Made by a program: the position numbers and the translations under genes. Positions 34,140 through 43,469 of a stretch of DNA of 64,000 nucleotides are shown piece by piece. The notes under the pieces were generated by a model. It saw only the letters and a program-made list of their open reading frames with translations. It did no database searches and had not been told where the DNA came from. Source of the stretch: an uncultured Lachnospiraceae bacterium (lineage in GTDB: Bacteria > Bacillota > Clostridia > Lachnospirales > Lachnospiraceae); contig CAMXPV010000011.1 of the NCBI GenBank assembly GCA_947245585.1, positions 23,874-87,873 of the forward strand, given 5' to 3'. How positions within the stretch are numbered: position 1 is the first letter of the stretch; each line of letters begins with the position of its first letter.

Positions 34140-35630
34140 TCAAAGCGTAACGCCCTGTTTAAAGATCGCCATATCGTGGAAGCCTGCCTCCTCGCTGCAC
34201 ACCTTTTTCCCGGATGCCACCGCTACGACGTAAGCAAACAGCTCTTTTGCCGTCTCCTCCATGTCCCGATCCTCCACCAACACGCCGGCGTTAAAATCGA
34301 TCCAGTTTTTCTTCTTCCCCGCAAGCGCGCTGTTACTGGATATCTTCACGGTGGGAACCGGCGATGCAAAGGGCGTGCCGCGTCCGGTCGTAAACAAAAC
34401 AATGTGCGCGCCGCTTGCCGCAAGTGCGGTCGAGGCCACCAGGTCGTTTCCCGGTGCGCTTAAGAGATTGAGCCCTGCCTTCTCCACCCTCTGGCCGTAT
34501 GCCAGTACGCCTTTCACCGGCGCACTTCCGGATTTCTGGGTACAGCCAAGGGACTTATCTTCCAGTGTGGAAATACCGCCCTTTTTGTTGCCCGGCGAGG
34601 GGTTCTCGTAAATCGTCTGATGATTGTCCTTAAAATACTGCTTGAAATCATTGATCAGCTTTACGGTTTCGTCAAACAGCTCCCGGTTTTCACACCGGTT
34701 CATCAACAGGGTTTCCGCGCCGAACATCTCGGGCACCTCCGTCAAAATTGTCGTTCCTTTCTTACTGATCAGCAGATCGGAAAACTTTCCGACCAGCGGA
34801 TTGGCCGTAATTCCGGAAAATCCGTCGCTGCCGCCGCATTTCATGCCAATGATCAATTTCGATACGCTGATCGGTTCCCGCTTGAAAGAAGACGCGTAAG
34901 CAATCAGTTCGTCCAACAGTTTCCCGCCGGTCTCCATCTCGTCTTCCGTCTCCTGGCAGACAAGAAATTTTACCCGGTCGGGATTCACGTCCCCGATATA
35001 CGGTTTCAACACATCAATATTGCTGTTTTCACAGCCAAGTCCGAGCACCAGTACGCCGCCCGCATTGGGATGGTTAATCAGATCCGCCAGAATCGTCCTC
35101 GTGTGCTCCTGGTCATCCCCCATCTGGGAACAGCCATAAGGGTGTGGAAAGGCGATCACTTCCTCCACCGTGCCCTGCAGGCGCTCATTCGCCGATTTTG
35201 CAAGTGCGGCTGCGATGTTATTGACACATCCCACCGTGGGGACAATCCACACTTCATTGCGCACACCCACTTTGCCGTCGGGCCGGTTATATCCCATAAA
35301 GGTTTCATCCTGCGCGGTCTTTTCCTCTATTTCCACCGGCTCATAACTGTATTCCAACAAATCGCCGAGCGCGGTCTTGATATTATGCGTATGGATCCAG
35401 GCTCCTGCCGCAATGTTCTCCTTCGCGTTTCCGATGCGGCACCCGTACTTGATAACTTCCCCTTCCTGCGGAATGTCGCAGAGAGCCATTTTATGGCCCG
35501 CCGGAATGGTTTCTTTTGCCGTCATCTGCAAATCCCCTGCCGTCACCGTATCGCCCGCCGCCAGTTCCCTGATCGCAACGATTACATTGTCATTTTCATG
35601 GATTCTGATATATTCTTTCTGCCCCATCAT
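34140..35630 (-). CDS. uxaA: Altronate dehydratase
   Basis: Converts D-altronate to 2-keto-3-deoxygluconate. 496 residues in the fused arrangement: an N-terminal SAF domain (about 1-100; AIRELAAGDTVTAGD) and a large C-terminal dehydratase domain with GYNRPDGKVGVRNEVWIVPT, FPHPYGCSQMG, GLGCENSNID and MKCGGSDGFSGITANP, the conserved cysteine-rich iron-binding set. Its start overlaps the uxaB stop as ATGA, so translation is coupled. Forms the galacturonate branch with uxaC and uxaB. Confidence 0.96.
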   Translation of the reverse strand: MMGQKEYIRIHENDNVIVAIRELAAGDTVTAGDLQMTAKETIPAGHKMALCDIPQEGEVIKYGCRIGNAKENIAAGAWIHTHNIKTALGDLLEYSYEPVEIEEKTAQDETFMGYNRPDGKVGVRNEVWIVPTVGCVNNIAAALAKSANERLQGTVEEVIAFPHPYGCSQMGDDQEHTRTILADLINHPNAGGVLVLGLGCENSNIDVLKPYIGDVNPDRVKFLVCQETEDEMETGGKLLDELIAYASSFKREPISVSKLIIGMKCGGSDGFSGITANPLVGKFSDLLISKKGTTILTEVPEMFGAETLLMNRCENRELFDETVKLINDFKQYFKDNHQTIYENPSPGNKKGGISTLEDKSLGCTQKSGSAPVKGVLAYGQRVEKAGLNLLSAPGNDLVASTALAASGAHIVLFTTGRGTPFASPVPTVKISSNSALAGKKKNWIDFNAGVLVEDRDMEETAKELFAYVVAVASGKKVCSEEAGFHDMAIFKQGVTL

Positions 35631-37090
35631 CCAAACACCTTCTCCATCGTCTTACGCATTCCCATCACCCGGATATCCGTCAGGTAGGAAACCACCGCGT
35701 CCTCCACTCCCGCAAGCGCGCTCAGATCCTGTCCCCAGAAATCCGTATTGGCAAGCGCCGCGTGGGCAAACTCTTTCGGCTCTTTGCTGCTGTTTGCCGC
35801 GAAGAACTCGAGTACTGCCGCGTCATCCATAATATTATATTCTTCTCCGTCCCGGTGTCCGATCAACGCTTTGTCCCTGATTTCCGTACCGGTATAGAAC
35901 GCCAGTAAAGCCGCCAGTGAGAAGGTCAGATGCGCCGGCACTTTCTTCTCTTTCTCTATGTAGCCTAAAAAGCTCGGCATACATCTTGCTCTCCACTTGG
36001 AGACGGAGTTTAAGGAAATGGACAAATGCGCATGTTTCACATAGGGGTTATTGAATCGTGTCAGCACGGCCTCCGCAAATTCATCCAGATCCTTTTTCGG
36101 CAGCGTCAGCGTCGGAATGACTTCATCAAAAATCGTCGCTTTGATGAAGTTTAAAATCAACTCATCGTTCATGGACTCTAGCACGATGTCATTGCCGCAC
36201 AGATAAGAAGCAAGCACGAAAGAGGTGTGTGCACCGTTCAAGATGCGGACTTTTCTCTGTTTATACGGCTTCTGGTTGTCCGTAAAGATCACCGGCAGCC
36301 CCGCCTTCGGCAGCGGGAACTCCCCGCTGATGTCCTTTGCGCTCTCAATCACCCAAAGGGCAAAGGGCTCACCCGTTACAATCAGATTGTCCTGATATCC
36401 AAACTCTTTACAAAGTTCCTCCGCCTCGTCGCGGGGATACCCAGTGACGATCCTGTCAACCAGGGTGGACGTAAATACACAGGCATCATTGATCCATGCC
36501 GTAAAGGCATCTTCCAATTTCCAGAGCGCAGCAAACTTCAGAACACATTCCTTCAAACGGATGCCGTTATCGTCAATCAGCTCCACGGGAAGCATCACCA
36601 ACCCCTTATCCGGCGCGCCGTTAAAATGCTGATATCTCTCATATAAGAATTTTGTCAGTTTACCCGGATAGGTCTTGGGCGGATTGCTCTCAAACCGATC
36701 CGTCTCGTCATAGACAATCCCTGCCTCCGTCGTGTTGGAAACGATGAAGCGAAGGGTGTCCAGTCTGGCAAAAGCAGCATACTTTTCATATTCGTTATAG
36801 GCATCCACCACATCCGCCACGCTTGTCACGATACGGTTGATCCGCTTCGGCTCCCCGTCCACAATGCCGCGCAGCTGTACCGTATACTGACACTCCTGAT
36901 CGTGGAAACGCTCCAACGTCCCGAACTCAATGGGTTTCACCAAAACGATATCCCCGTCAAACTCGCCCTTCTCATTGGCAATGTCAATCATGTAATCGAC
37001 AAACGCGCGCAGGAAGTTTCCCTCCCCAAACTGCAGTACCCTGACCGGCCTCTCCTTTTTTCCTGTTTTCTGTCTGTTCAAAAGTTCCAT
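35627..37090 (-). CDS. uxaB: Tagaturonate reductase
   Basis: NADH-dependent reduction of D-tagaturonate to D-altronate. 487 residues of the polyol-specific long-chain dehydrogenase family: RVLQFGEGNFLRAFVDYM at the N-terminus, FIVSNTTEAG near residue 110, RIVTGYPRDEA, and the catalytic-domain KVRILNGAHTS with the family Lys...Asn...His. The start at 37090 has AAGGAGA upstream with a slightly long spacing. First gene of the uxaB-uxaA-SDR unit; an operator-like site lies upstream at 37169-37182. Confidence 0.95.
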   Translation of the reverse strand: MELLNRQKTGKKERPVRVLQFGEGNFLRAFVDYMIDIANEKGEFDGDIVLVKPIEFGTLERFHDQECQYTVQLRGIVDGEPKRINRIVTSVADVVDAYNEYEKYAAFARLDTLRFIVSNTTEAGIVYDETDRFESNPPKTYPGKLTKFLYERYQHFNGAPDKGLVMLPVELIDDNGIRLKECVLKFAALWKLEDAFTAWINDACVFTSTLVDRIVTGYPRDEAEELCKEFGYQDNLIVTGEPFALWVIESAKDISGEFPLPKAGLPVIFTDNQKPYKQRKVRILNGAHTSFVLASYLCGNDIVLESMNDELILNFIKATIFDEVIPTLTLPKKDLDEFAEAVLTRFNNPYVKHAHLSISLNSVSKWRARCMPSFLGYIEKEKKVPAHLTFSLAALLAFYTGTEIRDKALIGHRDGEEYNIMDDAAVLEFFAANSSKEPKEFAHAALANTDFWGQDLSALAGVEDAVVSYLTDIRVMGMRKTMEKVFG

Positions 37091-37168
37091 CGCTGCCAAA
37101 TCTCCTTTCCTTACACCACTTTTCACCAGAATCCCTCTTTTTCATCTGCTTTCGTGCATATTTTATAA

Positions 37169-37182
37169 TGTAAGCAGTTTCA
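37169..37182 (-). promoter_or_regulatory. Operator-like site upstream of uxaB
   Basis: The plus strand reads TGTAAGCAGTTTCA, one mismatch (A for G in the central CG) to TGWAANCGNTNWCA. It lies 79 bases before the uxaB start. The surrounding AT-rich stretch contains TTGACT at about 37222-37227 but no well-spaced -10, so the promoter itself is not assigned. Confidence 0.5.
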
Positions 37183-37264
37183 TACTCTTATATTTTCACA
37201 TTTTCTCTAATTAGTCAATAGATTATATAAAATATTTTTTGAAAATTTAATAGCAAAAATTATA

Positions 37265-37293
37265 TTGCTTTCCACGGATGTATCATTTATAAT
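37265..37293 (+). promoter_or_regulatory. Promoter of the LacI regulator-uxaC-kduI unit
   Basis: TTGCTT, 17 bases, TATAAT on the plus strand, ahead of the operator-like site at 37314. Confidence 0.65.
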
Positions 37294-37313
37294 AAAATTT
37301 AATCCGCGGGCAT

Positions 37314-37327
37314 TGTAAACGCTTACA
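37314..37327 (+). promoter_or_regulatory. Operator-like site upstream of the LacI regulator
   Basis: TGTAAACGCTTACA matches TGWAANCGNTNWCA exactly and is nearly palindromic. It lies about 14-27 bases after the predicted transcription start, suggesting autorepression. Confidence 0.7.
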
Positions 37328-37378
37328 CATCGCTCCATGCGGCTGAAACTATAAAAACAGAAAGGTATGGATCAAGCA

Positions 37379-38392
37379 ATGGCTCTGACAATTTATGATA
37401 TCTCGCAAAAAGCTGGCGTATCGACCGCTACGGTTTCCCGCGTTCTAAACGACAGCGCCAGCGTCAGCCCTTCCACTAAGAAAAAAGTAATGGACATCAT
37501 ACAGAAATATGATTACATTCCCAATGCCTTTGCCCGTGGAATGGGTCTCCGGTCCCTGCAGACCATCGGCATTTTATGCGCCGATTCGTCCGATTTATTT
37601 GCCGCGAAAGCGATCTATTATCTGGAACAGGAACTGCAGGCAAACGGTTACGAGGCCCTTTTATGCTGTACCGGATATAATCTTGGCGTGAAGAAAAACT
37701 ACCTGAACCTGATTCTCTCCAAAAAAGTAGACAGCATCATTCTGGTGGGCTCCAACTTTATCGCCCCTAGCCAGTTAGAAAATGAATATATTGCCGACGC
37801 GGCGGATCAGGTGCCTGTCATGCTGTTAAACGCTTCTTTCAGCCATCCCCATGTATACAGCGTCCTCTGCGACGACTATTCGGCCATGTATGAAGCGTCC
37901 TGCGCCATGATCGGCTCCGGTATCGAGAATGTCGTATATCTGTACAATTCCGAGTCCTACAGCGGCTTGAAAAAGAAGAAAGGGTTTGAGGACGCGTGGC
38001 GGGAAAAGTTTTCCTCCGATCCCTCCGACCGCATTTTTTATTACGACGGCGCGCCCGATTCCATAAACGATATCTCCCTGTTTGTGGAGCGGATCGCCAA
38101 AGGCACCACCTTCCACGGCGTGATTGCCGCAGATGATTCCCTTGCAATCGGCGCCATGAAATATGCACAGCGCACGGGACGCTCCATTCCCGAAGATCTC
38201 TCCGTTATCGGATACAACAATTCCGTACTGACGGGATGCTGCAGTCCGGAGTTAACCTCCGTGGACAACTGTCTGCAACGTCAGACACACCAGTTGGTGC
38301 AGACGCTTCTGCAAGTGCTTTCAGGGGAGGAAGCGCCAAACAAGGTTGTTTTTTCGGGCAAGCTGATCCGGCGCAATACGACACGGTTTTAA
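37379..38392 (+). CDS. LacI-family transcriptional regulator of the pectin/uronate locus
   Basis: 337 residues. N-terminal LacI helix-turn-helix and hinge (LTIYDISQKAGVSTATVSRVLN; DYIPNAFARGM), then a periplasmic-binding-like effector domain (TIGILCADSSDLFAAKAIYY ... GVIAADDSLAIGAMKYAQ). Its central position between uxaB-uxaA and uxaC-kduI, and four similar operator-like sites nearby, suggest a KdgR-like local repressor responding to a uronate intermediate such as KDG; effector is inferred. Start at 37379 is preferred to 37367, where AAAGG would touch the start codon. Confidence 0.9.
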   Translation: MALTIYDISQKAGVSTATVSRVLNDSASVSPSTKKKVMDIIQKYDYIPNAFARGMGLRSLQTIGILCADSSDLFAAKAIYYLEQELQANGYEALLCCTGYNLGVKKNYLNLILSKKVDSIILVGSNFIAPSQLENEYIADAADQVPVMLLNASFSHPHVYSVLCDDYSAMYEASCAMIGSGIENVVYLYNSESYSGLKKKKGFEDAWREKFSSDPSDRIFYYDGAPDSINDISLFVERIAKGTTFHGVIAADDSLAIGAMKYAQRTGRSIPEDLSVIGYNNSVLTGCCSPELTSVDNCLQRQTHQLVQTLLQVLSGEEAPNKVVFSGKLIRRNTTRF

Positions 38393-38452
38393 TTGTGAAA
38401 CTCATTCAGGGTTATGAGAATGGAATAAACATATAAAGAAAGGGGTAGGAAA

Positions 38453-39868
38453 ATGGAACAATTTATGGGCAAAAATTTTATGCTGACTAACGAAACCGCG
38501 CGGAAATTATATTTCAGCTATGCGGCGGACACACCGATTCTGGATTATCACTGCCACATCAATCCGCAGGAAATCTATGAGGACCGCCGGTTTGAGAATA
38601 TCACGCAGGTATGGTTGGGCGGCGATCACTACAAATGGCGCTTGATGCGCTCCTGCGGGGTGGACGAGCGCTGCATAACGGGGGACGCTTCCGACGAGGA
38701 GAAATTTTTCAAATGGGCAGAGTGTCTTGGCCGGGCGATCGGCAATCCTCTCTTCCACTGGTCCCATCTGGAGCTGCAAAAATACTTTGGTTACCACGGC
38801 GTATTGAATAAGAATACGGCAAAGGAGGTCTGGGAGCTGTGCAACAAAAAGCTAGCCGACCCTTCACTCTCGGTTCGCAACCTGATCAAACAGTCCAATG
38901 TCACCCTGATCTGCACGACAGACGATCCGGTTGACTCTCTGGAGTGGCACAAAAAACTGGCTGCGGACGATTCTTTTGACGTACAGGTGCTTCCCGCATG
39001 GCGGCCGGACAAGGCGATGAACATCGAAAAACCTACTTATAAAGAATATCTGGACACACTCGCAAAGGTATCGGGCGTTGCCATCCATACCTTTGCCGAT
39101 CTGCAGAAAGCCCTGTCCGCGCGCATGGATTTCTTTGCCTCCATGGGCTGCTCCGTTTCGGACCACGCACTGGAATATGTGATGTATGCGCCTGCATCCG
39201 AACAGGAGATTGAAGCCATTTTTGCGAAACGGCTTTCCGGAGGCGGAGTCACACGCGAAGAAGAATTACAATTCAAGACCGCTTTCATGCTGTTTGTCGG
39301 CAGGGAATACGCGAAACGCGGCTGGGTTATGCAGCTTCACTACGGCTGTAAGCGCGACAACAACACGCCGATGTTCGACCGGCTCGGTGCGGACACCGGT
39401 TACGACTGCATCAACAACTACGCCCCCTCCTCCGAGATGGCGGATTATCTGAATGCGCTGAACCGGACGGACGCGCTGCCCAAAACCATCATTTACAGCC
39501 TGAATCCCAACGACAATCAGGCGATTGGCACCATTCTCGGCTGTTTCCAGGACTCCACCGCCGCCGCCAAGATTCAGCAGGGTTCGGCGTGGTGGTTCAA
39601 CGACCATAAGACGGGAATGCAGGATCAGATGATCTCCCTCGCCAATCTTGGGAACCTCTCCGGCTTTGTGGGGATGCTGACGGACTCCAGGAGTTTCCTC
39701 TCCTACACCAGACACGATTATTTCCGCCGCATTCTCTGCAATCTGTTCGGCACCTGGGTGGAGAACGGGGAATACCCGTACGATGAGGTAATGCTCGGTG
39801 AAATCGTAAAGGATATCTGCTATAATAATGCTGTCAGATATTTCGGCTTTGATTTAAAATTACACTAA
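38453..39868 (+). CDS. uxaC: Uronate isomerase
   Basis: Interconverts D-galacturonate and D-tagaturonate (and glucuronate/fructuronate). 471 residues, amidohydrolase-superfamily barrel. The metal-type motif is DYHCHINPQEIYEDR near residue 27; TTDDPVDSLEWH, LPAWRPDKA and MQLHYGCKRDNN follow as usual for the family. A GAAAGGGG ribosome-binding site precedes it, 60 bp after the regulator gene, so they are probably one transcript. First step of the galacturonate branch. Confidence 0.96.
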   Translation: MEQFMGKNFMLTNETARKLYFSYAADTPILDYHCHINPQEIYEDRRFENITQVWLGGDHYKWRLMRSCGVDERCITGDASDEEKFFKWAECLGRAIGNPLFHWSHLELQKYFGYHGVLNKNTAKEVWELCNKKLADPSLSVRNLIKQSNVTLICTTDDPVDSLEWHKKLAADDSFDVQVLPAWRPDKAMNIEKPTYKEYLDTLAKVSGVAIHTFADLQKALSARMDFFASMGCSVSDHALEYVMYAPASEQEIEAIFAKRLSGGGVTREEELQFKTAFMLFVGREYAKRGWVMQLHYGCKRDNNTPMFDRLGADTGYDCINNYAPSSEMADYLNALNRTDALPKTIIYSLNPNDNQAIGTILGCFQDSTAAAKIQQGSAWWFNDHKTGMQDQMISLANLGNLSGFVGMLTDSRSFLSYTRHDYFRRILCNLFGTWVENGEYPYDEVMLGEIVKDICYNNAVRYFGFDLKLH

Positions 39869-39870
39869 CA

Positions 39871-39913
39871 AATCGAGCAAAGCTCGATTGCGAGATCCGC
39901 TTCGCGGCCTCGA
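39871..39913 (+). other. Paired hairpins right after the uxaC stop codon
   Basis: Two bases after the stop, AATCGAGC and GCTCGATT form a perfect 8-bp stem with AAA loop (39871-39889). A bulged hairpin follows, with CGAG...CTCG and CCGC-TTC-GCGG inside (39891-39913). No uridine run, so not a typical terminator. Comparable hairpin pairs lie after rplQ and rpsD. Confidence 0.5.
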
Positions 39914-39942
39914 AAAAATACACTCAAAGGAGGGGACTTATT

Positions 39943-40803
39943 ATGGAACTGAGAACTGCTGCTTCACCAAAAGACGTAAAACACTACACCACGGACCGTC
40001 TCCGGGAGGAATTTTTAATTGACGATCTGTTCCATCCCGATGAGATCAAACTGGTATACAGCCATATTGACCGCATTATCACAGGCTCCGCCGTGCCGGT
40101 AAAACCGCTTTCCCTCACCGCAGGGGATGAGCTGCGGGCGCAATATTTCTGCGATAGACGGGAGCTTGGCGTGATCAATATCGGCAATCCCGGCAAAATC
40201 ACCGTAGACGGCAAAGTATATGAAGTGGGCCACAAGGAGGGCATGTACATCGGCATGGGCGCAAAGGAAATCACCTTTGAAAGCGAAAATCCGTCCACTC
40301 CCGCCAAGTTTTATTTAAACAGCGCACCCGCACACCGGACCTGTCCCACTGTTTTGATCAAACCGGAGGGGACACCCGCCGAGGGCGTTGTCATCATCAA
40401 AGATGCCAACAAAGTGGAACTGGGCTCTCTGGAGGGCGCAAACCACAGAACGATCTGCAAATATATCCTGCCGGGTCAGGTGGAAAGCTGCCAGTTGGAG
40501 ATGGGTATGACAAAATTAGAGCCGGGCAGCGTATGGAACACCATGCCCTGCCACACACATGACAGACGTATGGAAGTCTATCTGTATTTTGATATGCCCG
40601 ACGACGCTCTGGTCATGCACTACATGGGCGAACCCACGGAGACCCGCCACATTATCATGCGAAACGAACAGGCTGTCATTTCCCCGAGTTGGTCGATCCA
40701 CTCCGGCTGTGGCACACAGGCCTACACTTTCATCTGGGGCATGGTAGGCGAAAATCAGGATTTTGACGACATGGATGGCTGCGCAATGCAGGATCTGCGC
40801 TAA
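39943..40803 (+). CDS. kduI: 5-dehydro-4-deoxy-D-glucuronate isomerase
   Basis: Converts 5-keto-4-deoxyuronate, released by GH105 and lyases, to 3-deoxy-D-glycero-2,5-hexodiulosonate. 286 residues, slightly longer than the usual ~278, cupin fold. Zinc ligands: HTHDRRMEVYLYF (two His and the Glu) near residues 205-215 and IHSGCGTQAYTF (His) near 250. AAAGGAGGGG precedes the start. Downstream lies a second, unrelated isomerase probably acting on the same substrate. Confidence 0.95.
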   Translation: MELRTAASPKDVKHYTTDRLREEFLIDDLFHPDEIKLVYSHIDRIITGSAVPVKPLSLTAGDELRAQYFCDRRELGVINIGNPGKITVDGKVYEVGHKEGMYIGMGAKEITFESENPSTPAKFYLNSAPAHRTCPTVLIKPEGTPAEGVVIIKDANKVELGSLEGANHRTICKYILPGQVESCQLEMGMTKLEPGSVWNTMPCHTHDRRMEVYLYFDMPDDALVMHYMGEPTETRHIIMRNEQAVISPSWSIHSGCGTQAYTFIWGMVGENQDFDDMDGCAMQDLR

Positions 40804-40885
40804 TCTTAAGACTTTTATTTGGGTAATTGCAAAACACATGCAGAATGATTGAGATTGCACAAACAAAAAAGGAGCATACATTACT

Positions 40886-41524
40886 ATGAAAATTGCATTG
40901 ATTAACGAAAACAGCCAGGCGACAAAAAACGAAATGATTTTTAATACCTTAAAAGCAGTCGTGGAGCCAATGGGCCATGAGGTATTCAATTACGGCATGT
41001 ACTCCGCCGAGGACGAGCACCAGCTTACCTATGTACAAAACGGCATTCTCGCCGCTGTCCTGTTAAATGCCGGGGCGGCCGATTATGTCATTACGGGCTG
41101 CGGCACCGGCGAGGGCGCTATGCTCGCCTGCAATTCCTTCCCCAAAGTGCTGTGCGGCCACATTGAATCCCCTCTGGACGCTTACCTGTTCTCCCAGGTA
41201 AACGACGGCAACTGTATCGCCCTTCCCTTCGCGGAGAATTTCGGTTGGGGCGGCGAGCTGAATCTCACCTACATCTTTGAGAAGCTGTTCTGTGCGCCGG
41301 GAGGCGGCGGTTATCCGAAGGAGAGAGTCGTTCCGGAGCAGAGAAACAAGAAAATTCTGGATGAAGTGAAAAAAGTGACGCACAACGATATGGTATCCAT
41401 TCTGGAAGGTCTGGATCAGGAGCTTGTAAAGGGCGCTCTCAGCGGAGCACAATTCTCCGAATATTTCTTCGCAAACTGCAAGGACAATGCGATCGCAGAG
41501 GCAGTTAAAAAGATACTGGCATAA
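40886..41524 (+). CDS. RpiB/LacAB-family isomerase, DhuI-like
   Basis: 212 residues. N-terminal RpiB fold (KIALINENSQATKNEMIFN, YVQNGILAAVLLNAGAAD, ITGCGTGEGAM) with the family's reactive cysteine in GCGTGEG, plus a C-terminal extension from about 145 (GGGYPKERVVPEQRN). This long form matches DhuI, the streptococcal isomerase that converts unsaturated-uronate-derived 4-deoxy-hexosulose-uronate, rather than ribose-5-phosphate isomerase; this is by remembered similarity and pathway context. It lies 82 bp after kduI, and a terminator follows. Confidence 0.85.
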   Translation: MKIALINENSQATKNEMIFNTLKAVVEPMGHEVFNYGMYSAEDEHQLTYVQNGILAAVLLNAGAADYVITGCGTGEGAMLACNSFPKVLCGHIESPLDAYLFSQVNDGNCIALPFAENFGWGGELNLTYIFEKLFCAPGGGGYPKERVVPEQRNKKILDEVKKVTHNDMVSILEGLDQELVKGALSGAQFSEYFFANCKDNAIAEAVKKILA

Positions 41525-41550
41525 AGTATCCAAGCAAAAAACAAGAAACA

Positions 41551-41580
41551 AAAACTCTCCCTTTTGGGGAGAGTTTTTGT
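41551..41580. terminator. Bidirectional terminator after the DhuI-like gene
   Basis: AAAACTCTCCC and GGGAGAGTTTT form an 11-bp stem with a 5-base loop; uridine-rich tracts follow on both strands. It ends the plus-strand regulator-uxaC-kduI-dhuI unit and the minus-strand kdgK-kdgA unit. Confidence 0.9.
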
Positions 41581-41644
41581 TTCCTCTTTTTCAGCCCTGC
41601 CTGCCAGCCGCTTTACCTGTTTTCCCGCGGCCTGTCCTGCGCAC

Positions 41645-42274
41645 TTACTTGCCGGCCGCCTTGCGTGCTTCCGCGCACAGCTTTGTGATCTTGTCAAAAT
41701 TCCCCGCAGAGATATCGGCTTTCTTGCAGACCCAACTGCCGCCTACCGCAAAGATAGCCGGATTCGCCACAAACTCCGCTATATTTTCCGTATTGACCCC
41801 GCCGGTGGGAATAAACTGCATATCCGTAAACGGCGCTGCCAGATTGGTGATCGCCTTCAGGCCGCCGTAGACGTTTGCCGGGAAAAACTTGACCACCCGC
41901 AGCCCCAATTTTCTTGCCGCCATAATCTCGGTAGGCGTCACACAGCCGGGTGTCACGTCGATGCCCTTCTCCAGACACCATTTCACCGTCTCCTCGTCAA
42001 AGCCCGGCGCAACGATAAATTTCGCGCCTGCCTCCACCGCCTGTTTTGCCTGTTCCACATCCAATACGGTGCCAACGCCCACCGTCATCTCCGGGCACTG
42101 GGCCGCCACATTGCGGATGCTGTCAAGCGCTGCCGCCGTGCGAAGCGTAATCTCCATCACGTTGATCCCGCCGTCTAACAGCGCCTTCGCCGTGGGCACC
42201 GCGTCCTTCGCATCCTCAATCACAACCACCGGCACAATGACCGACTCTTTCATATTCTCTGTTATTTTGCTCAT
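41645..42274 (-). CDS. kdgA: KDPG/KHG aldolase
   Basis: Cleaves 2-keto-3-deoxy-6-phosphogluconate to pyruvate and glyceraldehyde-3-phosphate, the last step of uronate catabolism. 209 residues, TIM barrel. VMEITLRT carries the catalytic Glu (near 41), VGVGTVLD and FIVAPGFD follow, and the Schiff-base lysine is in VVKFFPANVYGG (near 128). GTGGVNTENI binds phosphate. AAAGGGAG precedes the ATG. It follows the KDG kinase gene by 39 bp in a two-gene operon. Confidence 0.96.
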   Translation of the reverse strand: MSKITENMKESVIVPVVVIEDAKDAVPTAKALLDGGINVMEITLRTAAALDSIRNVAAQCPEMTVGVGTVLDVEQAKQAVEAGAKFIVAPGFDEETVKWCLEKGIDVTPGCVTPTEIMAARKLGLRVVKFFPANVYGGLKAITNLAAPFTDMQFIPTGGVNTENIAEFVANPAIFAVGGSWVCKKADISAGNFDKITKLCAEARKAAGK

Positions 42275-42313
42275 CGTTTTCTCCCTTTCCGCGCTGTTTC
42301 ATAGCGCTGTGTC

Positions 42314-43411
42314 CTAGCGCTGCACTCTTGCACCTGCACCGCCCATCAATGCCTCTACCTCTTTTCTGCTCGCCATCGTCGTGTCGCCGGGTGTTGTCAT
42401 GGCAAGCGCGCCGTGGGCTGCGCCGTACTCCACCGCCTGACCAGCGTCGTTCGTCGTCATCAGGCCGAAAATAAGCCCGGATGCGAAGGAATCTCCGCCG
42501 CCCACACGATCCATAATTTCCAGTCCGTTATAATCCTTTGCCTTGTAGATCTCGCCGTCCGCCCAGCAAATTGCGCTCCAGTCGTTGACGGTAGCCGTCT
42601 TCACCTGACGAAGCGTGGTCGCAACCGCCTTAAAGTTGGGATAGGTTTTCGCCGCCTCGTTGATCATCTTCTTATAGCCGTCCAGATTCAGCGTCTTTAA
42701 GTTCTCGTCATTTCCCTCAATTTCAAATCCGAGACAGGCCGTGAAATCTTCCTCGTTACCGATCATCACGTCCACATACTTTGCGATCTCCTTATTGACT
42801 TCCTGCGCCTTTGCCTGTCCGCCGATCGCGCTCCACATGGAGGGGCGGTAATTCAGATCATAAGACACCACCGTACCGTACTTCTTGGCCGTTTTAATGG
42901 CTGCTAAAACCGTCTCGCAGGACTGCTCGGACAAAGCCGCGTAAATACCGCCCGTATGTAACCAACGCACGCCAAGCTCCCCAAAGATATACTCAAAGTC
43001 AAAATCCTCCGGCGTTGCCTTAGAAATGGCCGTGTTGGCACGGTCGGAACATCCCACCGCACCGCGGATGCCAAAACCGCGCTCGGTAAAGTTCAGACCA
43101 TTACGGCAGATACGGCCGATGCCGTCCGTTTTCATCCACTTGATCAGCGACGTATCTACCCCGCCCTGGTCGATGAAATCCTCCATCAGCATTCCCACCT
43201 CGTTGTCGGCAAACGCGGTGATCACTGCCGTGTTCATGCGAAAGCATTTGTGCAGGCCGCGGATCACATTGTACTCCCCGCCGCCTTCCCATGCCCGGAA
43301 AGACCTCGCCGTGCGGATTCTCCCCTCCCCCGGGTCCAGTCTCAGCATGACCTCCCCCAGAGACACCGCGTCAAATTTACATTCGTCCTCTTTTCTCAAA
43401 TTGAAATCCAT
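42314..43411 (-). CDS. kdgK: 2-keto-3-deoxygluconate kinase (PfkB family), paralogue 1
   Basis: Phosphorylates KDG to KDPG with ATP. 365 residues. PfkB features: VSLGEVMLRLDPGEGRIRTA near the N-terminus, WEGGGEYNVIRGL substrate loop, SYDLNYRPSMW near 200 and the anion-hole DRVGGGDSFASGLIFGL near 310. AGGAGG precedes the ATG at 43411. Operon with kdgA; operator-like site and promoter upstream. A second KDG kinase-like gene diverges from the same intergenic region. Confidence 0.93.
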   Translation of the reverse strand: MDFNLRKEDECKFDAVSLGEVMLRLDPGEGRIRTARSFRAWEGGGEYNVIRGLHKCFRMNTAVITAFADNEVGMLMEDFIDQGGVDTSLIKWMKTDGIGRICRNGLNFTERGFGIRGAVGCSDRANTAISKATPEDFDFEYIFGELGVRWLHTGGIYAALSEQSCETVLAAIKTAKKYGTVVSYDLNYRPSMWSAIGGQAKAQEVNKEIAKYVDVMIGNEEDFTACLGFEIEGNDENLKTLNLDGYKKMINEAAKTYPNFKAVATTLRQVKTATVNDWSAICWADGEIYKAKDYNGLEIMDRVGGGDSFASGLIFGLMTTNDAGQAVEYGAAHGALAMTTPGDTTMASRKEVEALMGGAGARVQR

Positions 43412-43469
43412 AAGAAACCTCCTCTGTTCTTTGTTCGCCTGTGCCGTCTTTTCCAGAAAGCACAATAAA

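Noticed and set aside
34620..35687. 355-codon open frame on the plus strand
   Set aside because: Antisense shadow of uxaA; the uxaA motifs are unmistakable and the shadow protein resembles nothing.
40886..41524. Ribose-5-phosphate isomerase B
   Set aside because: Longer than RpiB, in a uronate cluster, and closer in length and motifs to DhuI; kept as RpiB-family, DhuI-like.
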